Below, piece by piece: positions 12,367 through 23,887 of a stretch of 64,000 nucleotides of DNA. The notes beneath the pieces are model-generated. The model worked only from the letters and a program-made list of their open reading frames with translations, was not told the DNA's origin and did no database searches. Source of the stretch: Sabethes cyaneus (taxonomy: Eukaryota; Arthropoda; Insecta; Diptera; Culicidae); NCBI RefSeq assembly GCF_943734655.1, contig NC_071355.1, forward strand, positions 208,245,603 through 208,309,602, read 5' to 3'. Every line of letters starts with the position of its first letter. Within the stretch, counting starts at the first letter, position 1. The translations under genes and the position numbers were made by a program.

Positions 12367-12719
12367 TTCTCCAGGAATGCGCAACCGATTCGGAGGAACT
12401 AATCTACCCTGTCCGAGCGTCGTCCGCCTGTAGTGCCCCGCCGGATTTGTTACTGACCAGCGATCGGGAACAGATGATGAAAGTGAAAAGTTCCAAACAG
12501 CAGCACCAGCAACAACAACAACAATCACAGCAGACGCAATCATCACATCATCAATCATCGCAGCAGCAAAATGCTGGCCACCATCACCATAAAGGAGCTC
12601 CGACCACGGCGGCTTCCCACCAACAACAGCAACAGCAGCATTCCAAGGATAGCGCTTTTCGGAAAGGTTCCGGAAAAGCAACGACCGTCCGGAGCGACCC
12701 CGATAGGGTTCGGCTAGAG
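12367..12719 (+). CDS. nkd: Naked cuticle, Gln/His-rich internal exon
   Basis: This is an internal exon of naked cuticle, a Dishevelled-binding negative-feedback regulator of Wnt/Wingless signalling. It follows a long pyrimidine tract ending CCACAG (a second acceptor, CTCCAG, lies 8 bp further in) and ends at GAG|GTACGT. The peptide begins LQECATDSEELIYPV, has a Gln/His-rich low-complexity stretch encoded by CAG/CAA/CAC (about 12496-12640) and ends SDPDRVRLE. It ends in phase 0, which joins cleanly to EFTCDVSLEGG at 30050. The exon itself has no family hallmark, so its assignment rests on phase, strand and order. The open frame runs back to an ATG at 12318, but that lies in the intron-like pyrimidine tract. 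The true N-terminus is further left. Confidence 0.7.
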
Positions 12720-13849
12720 GTACGTACCTAGTGTTTGTGTGCCCTCAAATGAGTCCCACACTGTCCGTTCATTTGTCGACGATACGCAAAAACATCGGCA
12801 TTTACTATTCAGTTTCCGTTATCAATGGCGGAGCGAGTAAAAGAACAATACCCCTACCCTACATGTTCGAATAAATAAATCAAAACAGCCGCCGCCGCCA
12901 CCGACACTGCTGCCGGTTTGTCATCGTGCCGATTCTAAATACCGCCGGCCACGACTGCATAGATTGTGAAAAATACCGCGCGTGCTATTGTATGGTCACA
13001 GCACAATTTCTCTATCCTATCGTTTTTTTTTTGTTGACTTATGTATGATAAATCTCAGTGCCTAGAATGCAAAAACAGATAGTTCCAAATGTCGCATATA
13101 GTCGATTGAATTCTATCCGTAGGTTTGTCAAAATCACAATATTTGTCGTGTACTACGAATTGGAGGTGGCATTATCATACAGTTTACACGATGGCATAAC
13201 TGTAAAACTGGGATTTTCTTATTGCAATCTAATCGGTGTGAACATGCTAAAGTCAATTCAACCAACTAAAAAAACGTCCATCCTACCGTCAAGTCTGATG
13301 AATATGGAGGGTGAAGCAAAACTTACTAACAACGATTTCCCAACTTTTTCAGTATTCTGTATTTTCATAACCAAGTAGAAATACAGACTTATGCTTAGAT
13401 TTATATTCCGAATATTTTGATCATTAGTTCCACTACGACGCTTGCTGTGCTTCTGCCGATCGATAGTATACTGCTCACAAGAATGTTTGAGAACTTTGCA
13501 CACGGTCTATTCGTCCAATTTCAACGACCTCGCGATTTCTGAACCTGATTTTGGATGTCTAACATTAATTTTCGGCTCGCGGCTTTCATCTAATATAACT
13601 TATTTGAAACAAAGTTAATCGTGACGAATTTTACAGCTCTGAAAACATTGCAGATAGGAGCGTAGCATTAAAATTAACAATGTGTCCAGATATTAAATGA
13701 CTCGAGCTTTACATTAAATTTGAATGTACCTAACGTTAGATTATTATTAACTTACCAACGGTGAACAAAAGGTTAGGCACACAAAAATGGTCGATCCAAT
13801 ACCTTAGGTGTTTTACAAAGTATGGCGCTCATGACGATAAACCAAGACC

Positions 13850-14560
13850 TCTCAATCGGTTGAAATTCCGGCGATGCACGATACACGCAATGCTAGGATA
13901 CCAAATCTAGCCAACATAACATCTCGCTTCCTTGAGACTGCAGATACAGGAAGGGGGCGTTTCCGCAAGCAACCGGAACGAGAGATTTGCATATTTGGTT
14001 GGGACCACGTACCCATCGTAATGTGCGGCTGGCTCATTTTGCCACACCCACAGATCACTTGCTAAACGAGAAACTTTTTGGCAAATTTGTCCACCATCTT
14101 CTTCCTTACCTTCTCTGGAACGGCTAACCGTGATGTGGCACTATAAATCTCCTGCCCCAGCAATGTTTCGCATCTCGTGGGATTCAGCAGCCGTTTTGAA
14201 TACAGCTTTCCGGCTCGGGTTTTACCTGCCGTGTTTTGTTTGTCATTCCGGTTCGGTGCCTTCCGTACCTTGAAGACGGGGAAACCGACCCGTATCATCG
14301 TCTTTTCAACAAACTAGATGAAAACATCCGCTTTCTTTGTCGCATCACGAATCAAAAGTTGCGGCCGACGCTTGAGCAGGCTCAACATCTGCCTGATCTT
14401 CACCAGTTCAGCTGTCTTTGGCATTTTGTGGCTACCTGATCGCAGCTGGTTCATCCATGTCTCCCTGAATGACATCGGGATATTATCGAATGATGGATTC
14501 TCAAGTATTTGCCAATCCATCTGTGGGAGCGTGCAAGCTAATTCACCTTAAATACAATAA
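13850..14560 (-). mobile_element. ITmD37E-type (Tc1/mariner supergroup) transposase remnant
   Basis: Read on the minus strand, three frame-shifted blocks follow in transposase order. First is an N-terminal helix-turn-helix block (MPKTAELVKIRQMLSLLKRR, IRDATKKA). Next is VRKAPNRNDKQNTAGKTRA, then a catalytic-domain block with GQEIYSATSRLAVPEK, MVDKFAKKFLV and ICGCGKMSQPHITMGT. This block order and wording match mosquito ITmD37E transposases as I know them. The segment that should carry the first catalytic aspartate (DDETY-like, between NPTRCE and LLGQEIYS) is deleted, and stops and frameshifts interrupt the rest. It is a dead copy. Terminal repeats were not located. Confidence 0.7.
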
Positions 14561-14934
14561 GCACACCAGCGCTAGTACTTGTCTAGAGGTTATGAGCAAG
14601 TTGCCATTATGACACATAAATCTGAATTTTTGATAGCGCGTTAGACAGATAAACAAAACTCAAAAATTTTCAGGCACTTGGCAATGTACTAGCCGTTCGT
14701 TCTTCCGTCTTGCGAAAAGGTCATCACTTCTAATTTCAGACAAAATTTTGCATCTGCGGTGAGCAAAACTTGGAAACTTTGAGGTTTGAACATTAGATAA
14801 CTGGCTTGTTACAGCAGTGGCGTACCTTGCAGCCATCTGGGAGCGCTTTGAAATAGGACAGTGCTATGTAAATGTTTAAATTTTTAGATTCATAAATCCG
14901 AAAGCTGACTATTAGATAGTTGATATACTGGACA

Positions 14935-15274
14935 CAGGCTTGGCATACACTTTTCGCTTCGGTTTTGCTCTTTTGATTACTGCTTCTCAGCCAAGCAAAA
15001 TTTGAAAAAGTGATGTATGGGGTGTGTGTGGAATTTGTTATAATCTACAATATTGCTGAAGGAAGCATTACTGTGCAGTTTGTATTTATGGCGCTATAAG
15101 GCTGCTACCCTACAGCGCCGTAAATACTAAAGATAAAACTTCACTTTCCTCAGCAATATTATAGATAATTACTAGCTCTACAAATGCCCCATACACCACT
15201 TTTTCAAATTCTGTTTGGCTGAGGAGCAGTAATCAAAAGAGCAAAATCATAGCGAAAAGTGTATGCCAAACCTG
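14935..15274. mobile_element. Palindromic (foldback) MITE, 340 bp
   Basis: The left arm starts CAGGCTTGGCATACACTTTT and the right arm ends with its reverse complement, AAAAGTGTATGCCAAACCTG. The arms are about 145 bp each, with a GC-richer centre around GGCGCTATAAGGCTGCTACC. Shared inner words include TTTTGATTACTGCT, CAGCCAA and GCAATATT. It is related to the dispersed repeats at 6495 and 59680. No open frame is present. Confidence 0.75.
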
Positions 15275-15429
15275 ACTGGACAGCAAAATCCATATTCTTC
15301 GTTGGATTCCAAAAACATTGACAGAAAACATCGGTACTGTGAGAACTAGCGTGCGATTCACCGTTCTCAATCGCACCTGAAAAGTGCTCTTCCGAATCGT
15401 TTTCCGCCAACTGTTACCAATTGTGATCA

Positions 15430-16120
15430 GATTTGTGGCAAGTTGTCAGACCCGTTTCGTTGAAGGACGGCACACGATGGACCAAATCTTTACGCTGGGG
15501 TAGATCCTTCGAAAAGGTCGTGAATACAGAATTCTCATGCACTATTTGTTTATCGATTTCAAAGCTGCATATGATACTATGGACCGCAAAAAGAGAGGTT
15601 TAAAATCATGAACTATCTAGAACGGCTTTTTGAGAAGTTAATCAGACCGATTAAGGTTACGGTAGATGGAACGCACTACTGGGTGCGAATTTCAGGTTCA
15701 AGATGGTCGCTCATGCCTGCTGTATAACAACCTATAACAGCGAAGCTTTGGATAACTGGCGACGGCGGACCATGAAGTAGTCGTGATTACTATGGGCTTC
15801 ATAAGCAACTGCAGTCATTAATCACAAACGAACGCGAGGTCGTCGATAGGTGGAAGCAGTTCTTCGATGAAAACCATAATGGCGAAGTTACTGAAAGAGG
15901 CGAATTGGAAGTTAACCTAGGAGTGTCCGTGGAAGATAAGAATGTCCCAGCATCTGATCTCCAAGAGGTCAAACGAGAAATCGGGTTATGAAAGACCAAC
16001 AAAGTCGCCTACCGGCGAAGGTTTATAGACATGGCTGAGAAATGCTGGCAACGGCTATACATTGGGTTATTTCCAAGATTGAGGAGGAATAGAAGCTATC
16101 GTAGGAATGGATGGTAGGAG
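15430..16120 (+). mobile_element. RTE-like non-LTR retrotransposon remnant, left part
   Basis: At 15430-15780 translated fragments match the middle of an RTE reverse transcriptase (TMDQIFTL, EYRILMHYLFIDFKAAYDT). At 15780-16120 the sequence returns to the upstream linker (GELEVNLGVSVEDKN, ASDLQEVKREI, then an EWM-like block). The order shows two copies or a rearranged tandem. All are broken by stops and frameshifts. Confidence 0.65.
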
Positions 16121-16127
16121 TGGTTTG

Positions 16128-16848
16128 TGGATTACCTACGATTGGCGAAACACAAATGGCCAAATCACGAATGGCCGAAACACAAATGGCCGAATCACGA
16201 ATGGTCGAAACACAAATGGCCGAAATAACAAATGGCATAATATACCTAATGGCCTAATCACGAATGGCCGAATCACAAAAGGCCGAAACACGAATGGCCG
16301 AACTTCATATTTGGCCGAAAATATTGACGGCCTTCAACCTGCAGAAACGTTGGGTATACGCTGTCATTACTCGCTGCCGCTCGTTCGGACTTAACTAAGG
16401 GATAATCCCTACTAGTCAGTAGACCTAGGAAAATGCATGCACCTAAACAGTAGAGGCCGCAGTGGCCGGCGCTTCCGACGGCGAATCACCGGCGCACACT
16501 CGCGGCCTGCGACCATCTCGCCCTGAATCATCTAGGAAACATTTGCTACTGACACGGTAAATAGGTCTCGCATTTGCGCTTAGGGGAAGAAAGAACTTTC
16601 AATCATCTATATCCTTGCTATAGGGTTGTGTTGCTTATTTTGTTTTTTGTTTGATTAAAGTTAGTAGTTAACTACTTGCCAATTCATGTTTTTATTGAAT
16701 AGTTATTTAGGCATTCCGAAAAAATTCGGCCTTTCGTGATTAGACCATTCGTGATTCGGCCTTTCGTGATTCGGCCTTCTGTGACTGTTGTTAAAATTCG
16801 GCCATTCGTGATTCGGCCATTTGTGTTTCGGCCATTCGGTACCAGCCC
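16128..16848. mobile_element. Element with inverted 15-bp minisatellite ends, 721 bp
   Basis: The left end carries about 11 copies of AATGGCCGAATCACG-like units (about 16141-16315). The right end carries the same units inverted (about 16727-16845). The interior, about 400 bp, includes the GC-rich module also seen at 1334. A 7-bp direct duplication TGGTTTG flanks it (16121-16127 and 16849-16855) and interrupts the RTE remnant exactly there. The short ORF over the left array is repeat-encoded. Confidence 0.75.
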
Positions 16849-16855
16849 TGGTTTG

Positions 16856-18120
16856 TTCCATCTACAAAAAGGATAGCATGGTATCCTCCCAGCTCCTGTT
16901 ATGCCGGCTATCACCGATAGCACAGGTTTTCTCAGGAAATTACCAGGCGGGCTTCATGGAGAGCTCCCATAACTACGGACCAGATTTTTACCTCCCATAA
17001 CTACGGACCAGATTTTTACCATCCGACAAATCTTCCAGATATGTTGGGAGTACAACGGGCCCACGCATCACATTTTTATCGATTTCAAAGCAGCGTACGA
17101 TACGGTCGATGGAGATCTGCTGTAGCAGATAATGCATGAACACGGTTTCCCGGATAAATTGACGCGACTGGTCAGAGCTAAGTTGGATCGAGTGATGTGT
17201 TTCGTGCGCATGTCGAGTCACTGCATGCTTATCCTACAGGCTGTTCAACGTGGAGAGGCACGATTTTCATCAAGCGTTGCCAACTCCTAGGCTTTTATGA
17301 CTTTGATATTATAGCCAGGAACTTTACGACTTTACGCCAGACTGAAAGCGAAGTCTAGGGGGATTGGGCTAAAAATAGACGCCTCCAAAACCATGCATTT
17401 GGTCCAAGGTCCAAAGGGAGGTCCAAGGGAAACAAACGCGTGCCTCCCACGGAAGGGACGGACAAGAAGTAGTAGATGATTTCGTGGCTTTGGGATCGCT
17501 GGAGACCGCGGACAACAACACTAGTAAGGAGATCTGACGGCGCATTCAAGTGGGAAGTCGTGTCTACTTTGCCCTTCGCAAAACGCTACGATCAAGAAGC
17601 ATACCCACCGTACGAAGCTGACAATGTACAAAACCATCATTGGACGGGTAGTTCTTTATGGTCTTGAAGCAGAGACGCTGCTCACGGAGGACATATGCGC
17701 ATTTGCCGTCTTCGAGCGGTAGGTACTGTGAACGGTATTTGGCGGAGTACAAACTGTAAGAGGAGAGTGACTGAGGCGTGTGAATCACGAGCTACTTGCA
17801 CTGCTTGGAGAAATTCCCGTCGTACATCTGGCGAAAGTCGGAAGGCTACGATGGGCCGGACACGTCGTAAGGATGCCGGACGACAGTGCGACGAAAACAG
17901 TTCTCTCCAACAATCCCATAGGCACCATGAACAGGAGGGCTCAATGTGTAAGATGGCTCAACCAGGTCGAAAGTGATTTGCAACCTCTGAGACGCCTGGG
18001 AAATTGGTGACGAGTGGCCCAAGACCAAGTTGAATGGAGACGACTGCTTGAAACAGCATGAGCCACCCGGCTGACGACGACGAAGCAACTACCGTCGAAC
18101 AGACCAACTTTCTGTAAATA
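16856..18120 (+). mobile_element. RTE-like non-LTR retrotransposon remnant, right part
   Basis: It continues the copy interrupted at 16121: an IYKK-like start, NYQAGFMES, then HASHFYRFQS-type palm residues in a shifted frame. The C-terminal region follows (VALGSLETADNNTS, RRIQVGSRVYFALRKTLRSR, MNHELLALLGEIPV, VGRLRWAGHVVRMPDDSATK). These C-terminal words recur in the minus-strand copy at 25324-25930. A 28-bp tandem duplication (CTCCCATAACTACGGACCAG...) occurs at about 16966-17021. The copy is a pseudogene. Confidence 0.75.
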
Positions 18121-21090
18121 GTGTACCTCTACGGGCATGAAACATCCTCGCGGAGAACAAGTGAGTGTTCGCAGTCTTCGAGAGATGAGTGCTAAGTACG
18201 GTCTTCGGTGCACACAGGAGGACGGAGTATGGATGCGAAGGATAAACCATGAACTCGTGCTTCGGCGAACCCAGTATTCAAATGGTGACTAAAGGTGGAT
18301 GACTACGGTGGGCAGGACATGTTGCAAGAGTGTTGGACGATTAACCTCCGAAGATGATGTTTGCTTCAAAATCAAGTAGGAATAAGACGTCTAGGAGTAC
18401 AGAGAGCAAGTTAAATAGACTAGGCGGAGTGAGATCTGGTGTCAATTCACGATGGCCAAAGAATTATAAAAAGCGCCAACCCACAACTTAGTTGATTGGA
18501 GAGATTTTTTCACCAGGCTATGTCTTATTGGGAAAACAATTCAATAAAAACATGTCGACTCTCAAAATAACAGATCAATTATACAATTCGTTCAAACTGG
18601 CTACGCCGAAATACTTATAGTTCTAACTCTGGCAAATATTCAATTGAACCCGAACAAGCATTCAGATAGCTTTCTCGTGTACAAGTATTTAAGAAACTGT
18701 TTTAGTTTAATCTATTGGTATTTATCAATACTACGACCAGCTTAATCTTCTACCCTCTCAAATAAAGGAAACACAAAACCAAAAACCACCACGTATGATG
18801 GGCAAAATACCGAAAAAGTGAATTTCATTTCTATTGACCAATCAAATATTGTTGCTAAACTAAAAGCAACCGTTTTTTTAGGTCAAAAGCTGTACTGTAC
18901 TGCACGGCGCGGAGTGCGGGCAAGATAGATGGCCGGCCGATGGCGCTCCAACAACGGCGAGCAAACATTCAATCGCAACGTGCTTACGGTGGTGTGGTGC
19001 TTCCCCCGAGAGCCATAATTCATTTCTGCTATTCACCTTACCGCGCACTGATAATCTTATTTATGGAGATTGATTAGTGTTGAATGTGTATTCTACCTTT
19101 GACAGCAGTAATCCGCTGATTTTCGGTTTATTCCTCCGGCCATGTCGGTGCGTATGCGTGCACATACTTACCAGTCAGGCCGGCTTCCTGCGTTGGATTA
19201 GCGAACCGAACCCGGGGGCCGTCCGTCACGGCCAGGCGCGCGGAGCGAGCAGCGAGCAGCTGGTTGATATGGGGCTGGCTTGAAGTTTGTGAGCATGTGA
19301 GCTTGTTGAATTTACGATACCATACGCAACCCGCAACGGAGCAACCGGTAAGCGAGCAGAGAAATATTGAACTGATAACAGTGTCAGTGTGATAAACCGA
19401 TAAACGAAAAGTAAGAAAAACCGTTGTCGAGAAAGCGCGCTTTCTTTTCGTTATCTGAAAGGCAAATATGCCGTACGGTTACGAAAACAGCGAGAATCCA
19501 TTAAGGAATTCCTTCGTCCGGGCACGGGGGTACAGGTATAGGTATGCAAGTGAATGCGGCAGATGACGATGCCTTCCGATCCGGTGTCAGTGGCATATGA
19601 TGGTAATGATGGAGTGCAAGGGCATTAGCGGCTCGATGGAGAGTTGATTTTTTTTATATGTGAGGGACTCACATTCGATCCATAGCAAAGGTGTTTATTT
19701 TAATGGAATGGTTCAAAGTTTCACTTAGTGCAAGCAAGATCAGTATTTTGCTAGGTGAAAGACATTATTTGACTTTAATAGCCAAGCCACAAATTATTCG
19801 ACAGTGACATTCGGAGAAATCATAGCTTCTAGCAAAGTTTATAGTGAGTAAATTGAAGCACAATTTATAATTGGGATTCATTAAATCCATTCCGTCTGAC
19901 CTCCTCAGTTTCGCCCTATGACAATTGCTGACGTTTTAGAGCACTGCTCTTATCAGAGGTGACTATTTTTGTTGTCTGTTTATGTAAAACTCAACAATTA
20001 CGGCTGTCTCGAGGATTTGTATAAAATTGATTGGAAGCTTTAATACCTATCACTCTTTCCAATTCATAGATCATTTCTGTCAACTGGCCTATCAATTGTT
20101 TCGAGGTTATTCTAATCATCAATTATTATCTTCGTTTTCTAACACAATTAAAACAGTTGGTATACAATTCGAAGCGCCCATCAGCTTTACTGGTAGGCGG
20201 ATTGCTCTCCCCCACCGGCAATTATCAGTGCGCCTTTCGAAACCATCATTGCGAAACTGATTACCTACTTGGCACGGATCGTGCGGTTATGCATCGCGTA
20301 TGTTTGCTCTGCTGGGTAGGTTTTTATGAATGATTTCCCGGCTCTCCATTCATTCCAACTGATAGATGAACTCACCGATTACTAACTGACAGTCTGGCAC
20401 AGACCTGCAAAGTGGCGATTATGTATATTGCTTTTGCTGCTTCATATTCTATAGTACAGAAGGATGGCCACTTTTTTTTGTACGTAAACACGCTATTGCG
20501 TGCGAAATCGCGCAACCAAAGCGACCATGGCGGCAACGGCGACGGCGGCCCGGCTTTGGCAGCAAGTCTTATCAGAGAATATTTCCGGATGGCGTTTCGC
20601 TTGCTTTGATGTGTGTTTTTTTATTGTTTATTTATTGTTTTGGGTTCGATTCACTTGGTATGTTTGGTCGGTCCGAAGCGGTGTTATTATATTTTGCGCG
20701 CTATCGCATCGTCAAGCCGTACCGGGGTATCATCGCTGCCGGCGAGGAACGGACGGGTAAGGGCACGGCATTTGTGACGCGTTACCGGAGCCAAAATAGA
20801 ACACTATCAGCCGGCAAGCGGTTGGTCGTTATGGGGGCACACTTCAGCACTTCAGTGTGTCATCTGTGCAAGGTTGGAGAAGTGATAGCGGGTCCAGCAT
20901 GTGATCTGAAGAGGCAGCAGCCTTTAATGATGGAATATTTAAACCTGATAATCGAAAATGATAAACACTTTTTGATAATACACCATCTGTTTGAAATTCG
21001 TTTCACCAATGATTCGACTAGCATTGCTAAAGTAAATTGTATGCTCGCTTTTCATATTGGACTTGTGAAAACCGTAGTTTGGAAATCAAA
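18121..21090. other. No gene recognised
   Basis: Within the nkd intron. Weak repeat remnants reach about 18480. The 212-codon open frame at 20606-21244 starts in an AT-rich tract and lacks any recognisable domain, so I do not call it. A short frame at 19468 (MPYGYENSENPLRN) before a CAG|GTATAG site is discussed under rejected items. Confidence 0.35.
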
Positions 21091-21660
21091 GAACCTGCAC
21101 CCCATACCCTACAGGCTATTCCACGACCAACAAAATTACCCTGCTGCCGCTTTCCAATTCCTTAGAGTTCATGGTTCATCATCCGCCTCCATACACTGTT
21201 CTCCTGTGTACGCCACCAAAACCGTTCCTTACATTCGTCTCTAAAAGACTCTGAGCACTCGCAGGGCCAGTTTAGACATTATCCACGTTTCGTAGAGCAC
21301 AGTCGGTCTAATTAGTATCTTCTACAGTATACACTTTTTACGGGAACTAAGCTTGTTTACACGCAATTGCATTTGCAATCCATAGTGAGACATAGTCTTT
21401 GTTCACCAGTCCACCAAGTTAGCCAAATCATCAATAACCTCGAACTCGTCACCGTCGATCGGTCTCGGTTTCGTTGACCAGCATGTATTTTGTTTTGGAT
21501 GCATTTACTTTCAATGTTCAATCTTTTCTGCTTCGCACTTCAGTCTGGTGAACTGTTCGGCCAATATCCATGTCATCGACCAGATTGACGAATTGGCCAG
21601 ATTTGCTGGAGATCGTGCCTCGAGTGTTGATTTCCGCTTAGTTCATCAATGCCCTGTTTG
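21090..21660 (-). mobile_element. Non-LTR retrotransposon C-terminal remnant
   Basis: Minus-strand translation gives MLVNETEIDGDEFEVIDDLA-like residues followed by broken pieces resembling LIRPTVLYETW, in the order expected downstream of a reverse-transcriptase domain of the RTE type. Many stops; fragment only. Confidence 0.5.
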
Positions 21661-21869
21661 GAGTTTTGTCAACTAGAAACGCAAAAGTGCTTCTATATCT
21701 GCTAATGTTTATTTTGACGGCTCCGAGGCAAGCTCCGTTACGGACTTCTGTGAAATGTTCGCATCTTTCTTCTCCTCTGTGTCCTGCCAATGCGTTCGCT
21801 ACCAATGCTGAAGCTAATCGGTTGCGGTAAACGTTCCCGAAGGACTAGTTGACCTCGATACCTTTGAAA

Positions 21870-23680
21870 TTACTCTAATAATGGTTGTTGAAGCAGCACG
21901 TAAATTGAAGCGATCCCTCTCCGCTTGGCCCAAATTGAATTCCTGCTGCTATTTTTTGCCGCTGCGCATCAGAATTATCTATGCCACTGTGTTGCATTTT
22001 CAAGAAATCCTTTACCCAAGGCAAATTTGTTGGTATCTGGAAACAATCCTTCATGTTCCCCGTCCATAAATGTACGAAACTAAAGAGGTATCACAAGCTT
22101 GTCTGCTGGCTCCAAGCTGTTTGAAATTATCGTGAGCAGCGACGAAGAACTATATATCCTTCTACCAGCATGGGTTCATACCTATGCAATCGGTCTCAAC
22201 TAACCTTCTCGATTTCGCCTTCACGTGCATTGTGCTACTCAAGGAAAAACACACTGCAGTATACACTGATCTGAAAGCTGCATTTGACCATATCGACCAC
22301 CGCACTGCATACTTCTACGAACACTTCAGCGACAGGGGGCCTCACAACAGCTATTATCGTGGATTGGTTCAGGTTTATGCGACAGAGTCTTATAACAGGT
22401 CAAACTAGAATCTGCCGTCTCATCTGTGTTTTCCAGTAAATCTGGTATCCCCCAAGGAAGCAACATGGGACCTTTGGTCTTCATTCTATTTTTTAACGAC
22501 GTGGCTACACTGCTTGAAACCAGATGCACACTTGTCTACGCTGGCGACCTTAAATTGTTTCTTGCCGTGCGTTCCATCGACGATTGCCACCAGCTGCAAG
22601 GATTACTAGACGTCATCGTGAACTGGTGCAAGTTGAACTACTTGATTGTGAAAACAGCAAAATGTGAGGCATCCAGAGCCCAATTATCTTCGACTACAAC
22701 ATAGACGGGAATACTGTCCGAAAGATAAATCAAGTTAGTGACCTCGGCATCGTACTCGACTAAAAAATTTACGTTTAACCTCCACTATTATGCTATTATT
22801 TCAAAAGCATCCCGACAGCTTGGATTTATTGCTAAAATTGAAAAAGATTCCAAGGATCCTCACTGCTTTAAATCGCTATACTGTGCGTTAGTTCGTCCTA
22901 TGCTTGAAAATGCAAGTACAATTTCCCAGCTAGCACCAACTCGTATATCAATGTACGAAAATTATCGTAAATATCTCCTAACAAACTCGAAATCGTAACT
23001 AAAGCTGGATAAAGTGGGAATAAGTTGATTTTCTATCGTGTATAATGATAATAACTGACATACATACGATTTTCAGCACAAAATCGTATAGTAGTACGGA
23101 GCCACTCGCGCTTAATCAGATTTTATCGTATGTAAATAATTATATAGTCGTAACGCTCAAAATTATTCGTAATCACGTATATCGCCTCCAAAATAGTACG
23201 GATATGCTAATTTTGCGCATCAAATACGATTTATTAGCATGTATAGCTGTACGTAATGCCGATTTTTATCTGTTTTATACATATGAAAATGCTAGCTGGG
23301 TTGGCAGCTCTATCAGCTCACCTGGATCGAACGCATTCAAAGAAGATTCATCCGCATGGCCCTAAGGGATTTGCCCTGGATAGATCCTGATAATTTTCCC
23401 CCGTATCAAGAACGTTATCGCCTGCTACACTTAGACACTTTGGAACGGCGCCACAAAGTTCAACAGACAACGCTAGTGGCAAAAATACTGGAGAATGACA
23501 TTGATTCACCGACCTTACTGACAAAATTAAACTTTCGTGCATCGGAAAGACATTTATGTTCCACGGCACTATTACATACCGCATTTCATCGAACCACGTT
23601 TGGGAACCATGAACCAATGCGATGGCTGCATGTATCCGGACATTCTCGCGGGCTGAAGGACTGCTCGAAATTACCGTGAA
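21870..23680 (+). mobile_element. Jockey-clade-like non-LTR reverse transcriptase remnant
   Basis: RT blocks in order: QSVSTNLLDFAFTCI, AVYTDLKAAFDHIDHRTA (motif A), SGIPQGSNMGPLVFILFFND (motif B), TLVYAGDLKLFLAVRS (motif C, with the usual ADD altered to AGD), then SDLGIVLD, FIAKIEKDSKDPHCFKSLYC and LENASTI. After a MITE at 22925-23300 it resumes as WQLYQLTWIERIQRRF and RMALRDLPWIDPDNFPPYQE. Clade assignment is from remembered motif wording. Stops and the altered catalytic motif mean it is inactive. Confidence 0.75.
22925..23300. mobile_element. MITE with CCCAGCTAGCA termini, TT duplication, 376 bp
   Basis: It starts CCCAGCTAGCA and ends TGCTAGCTGGG, a perfect 11-bp inverted repeat. The flanks are ACAATTT and TTGGCAG. 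Removing the element and one TT gives ACA ATT TGG CAG, which joins the Jockey frame as ...STI-WQL..., so the duplication is 2 bp (TT). The interior carries ten TCGTA/TACGA pentamers. No open frame. Confidence 0.85.
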
Positions 23681-23887
23681 ATTTGTGCAAAAATTGAGGA
23701 GAACTAACTGGATATAATTTTAATTTGTTGACTGTGCTAAAATATTCATTAAAACTTAGTCAGATGGATGTAACTAATAATCTATTTATATAATCTATTT
23801 ATATAAGAGGCTTATGTCTGTACAGTGTACCGAAAACCACGTCTCTGATAGGACGTCATAAGAGGCTTATCGGTAACTAAAAACAGA

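Noticed and set aside
16107..16394. 95-codon frame with NTNGRITNGRNTNG repeats
   Set aside because: Encoded by the 15-bp minisatellite in the element end.
19468..19535. Possible alternative first exon of nkd (MPYGYENSENPLRN...)
   Set aside because: A donor-like CAG|GTATAG exists, but the phase (2) does not join to the EF-hand exon, which needs phase 0; alternative donors also fail.
20606..21244. 212-codon open frame in the nkd intron
   Set aside because: No domain, starts in AT-rich sequence, runs into a minus-strand retroelement remnant.
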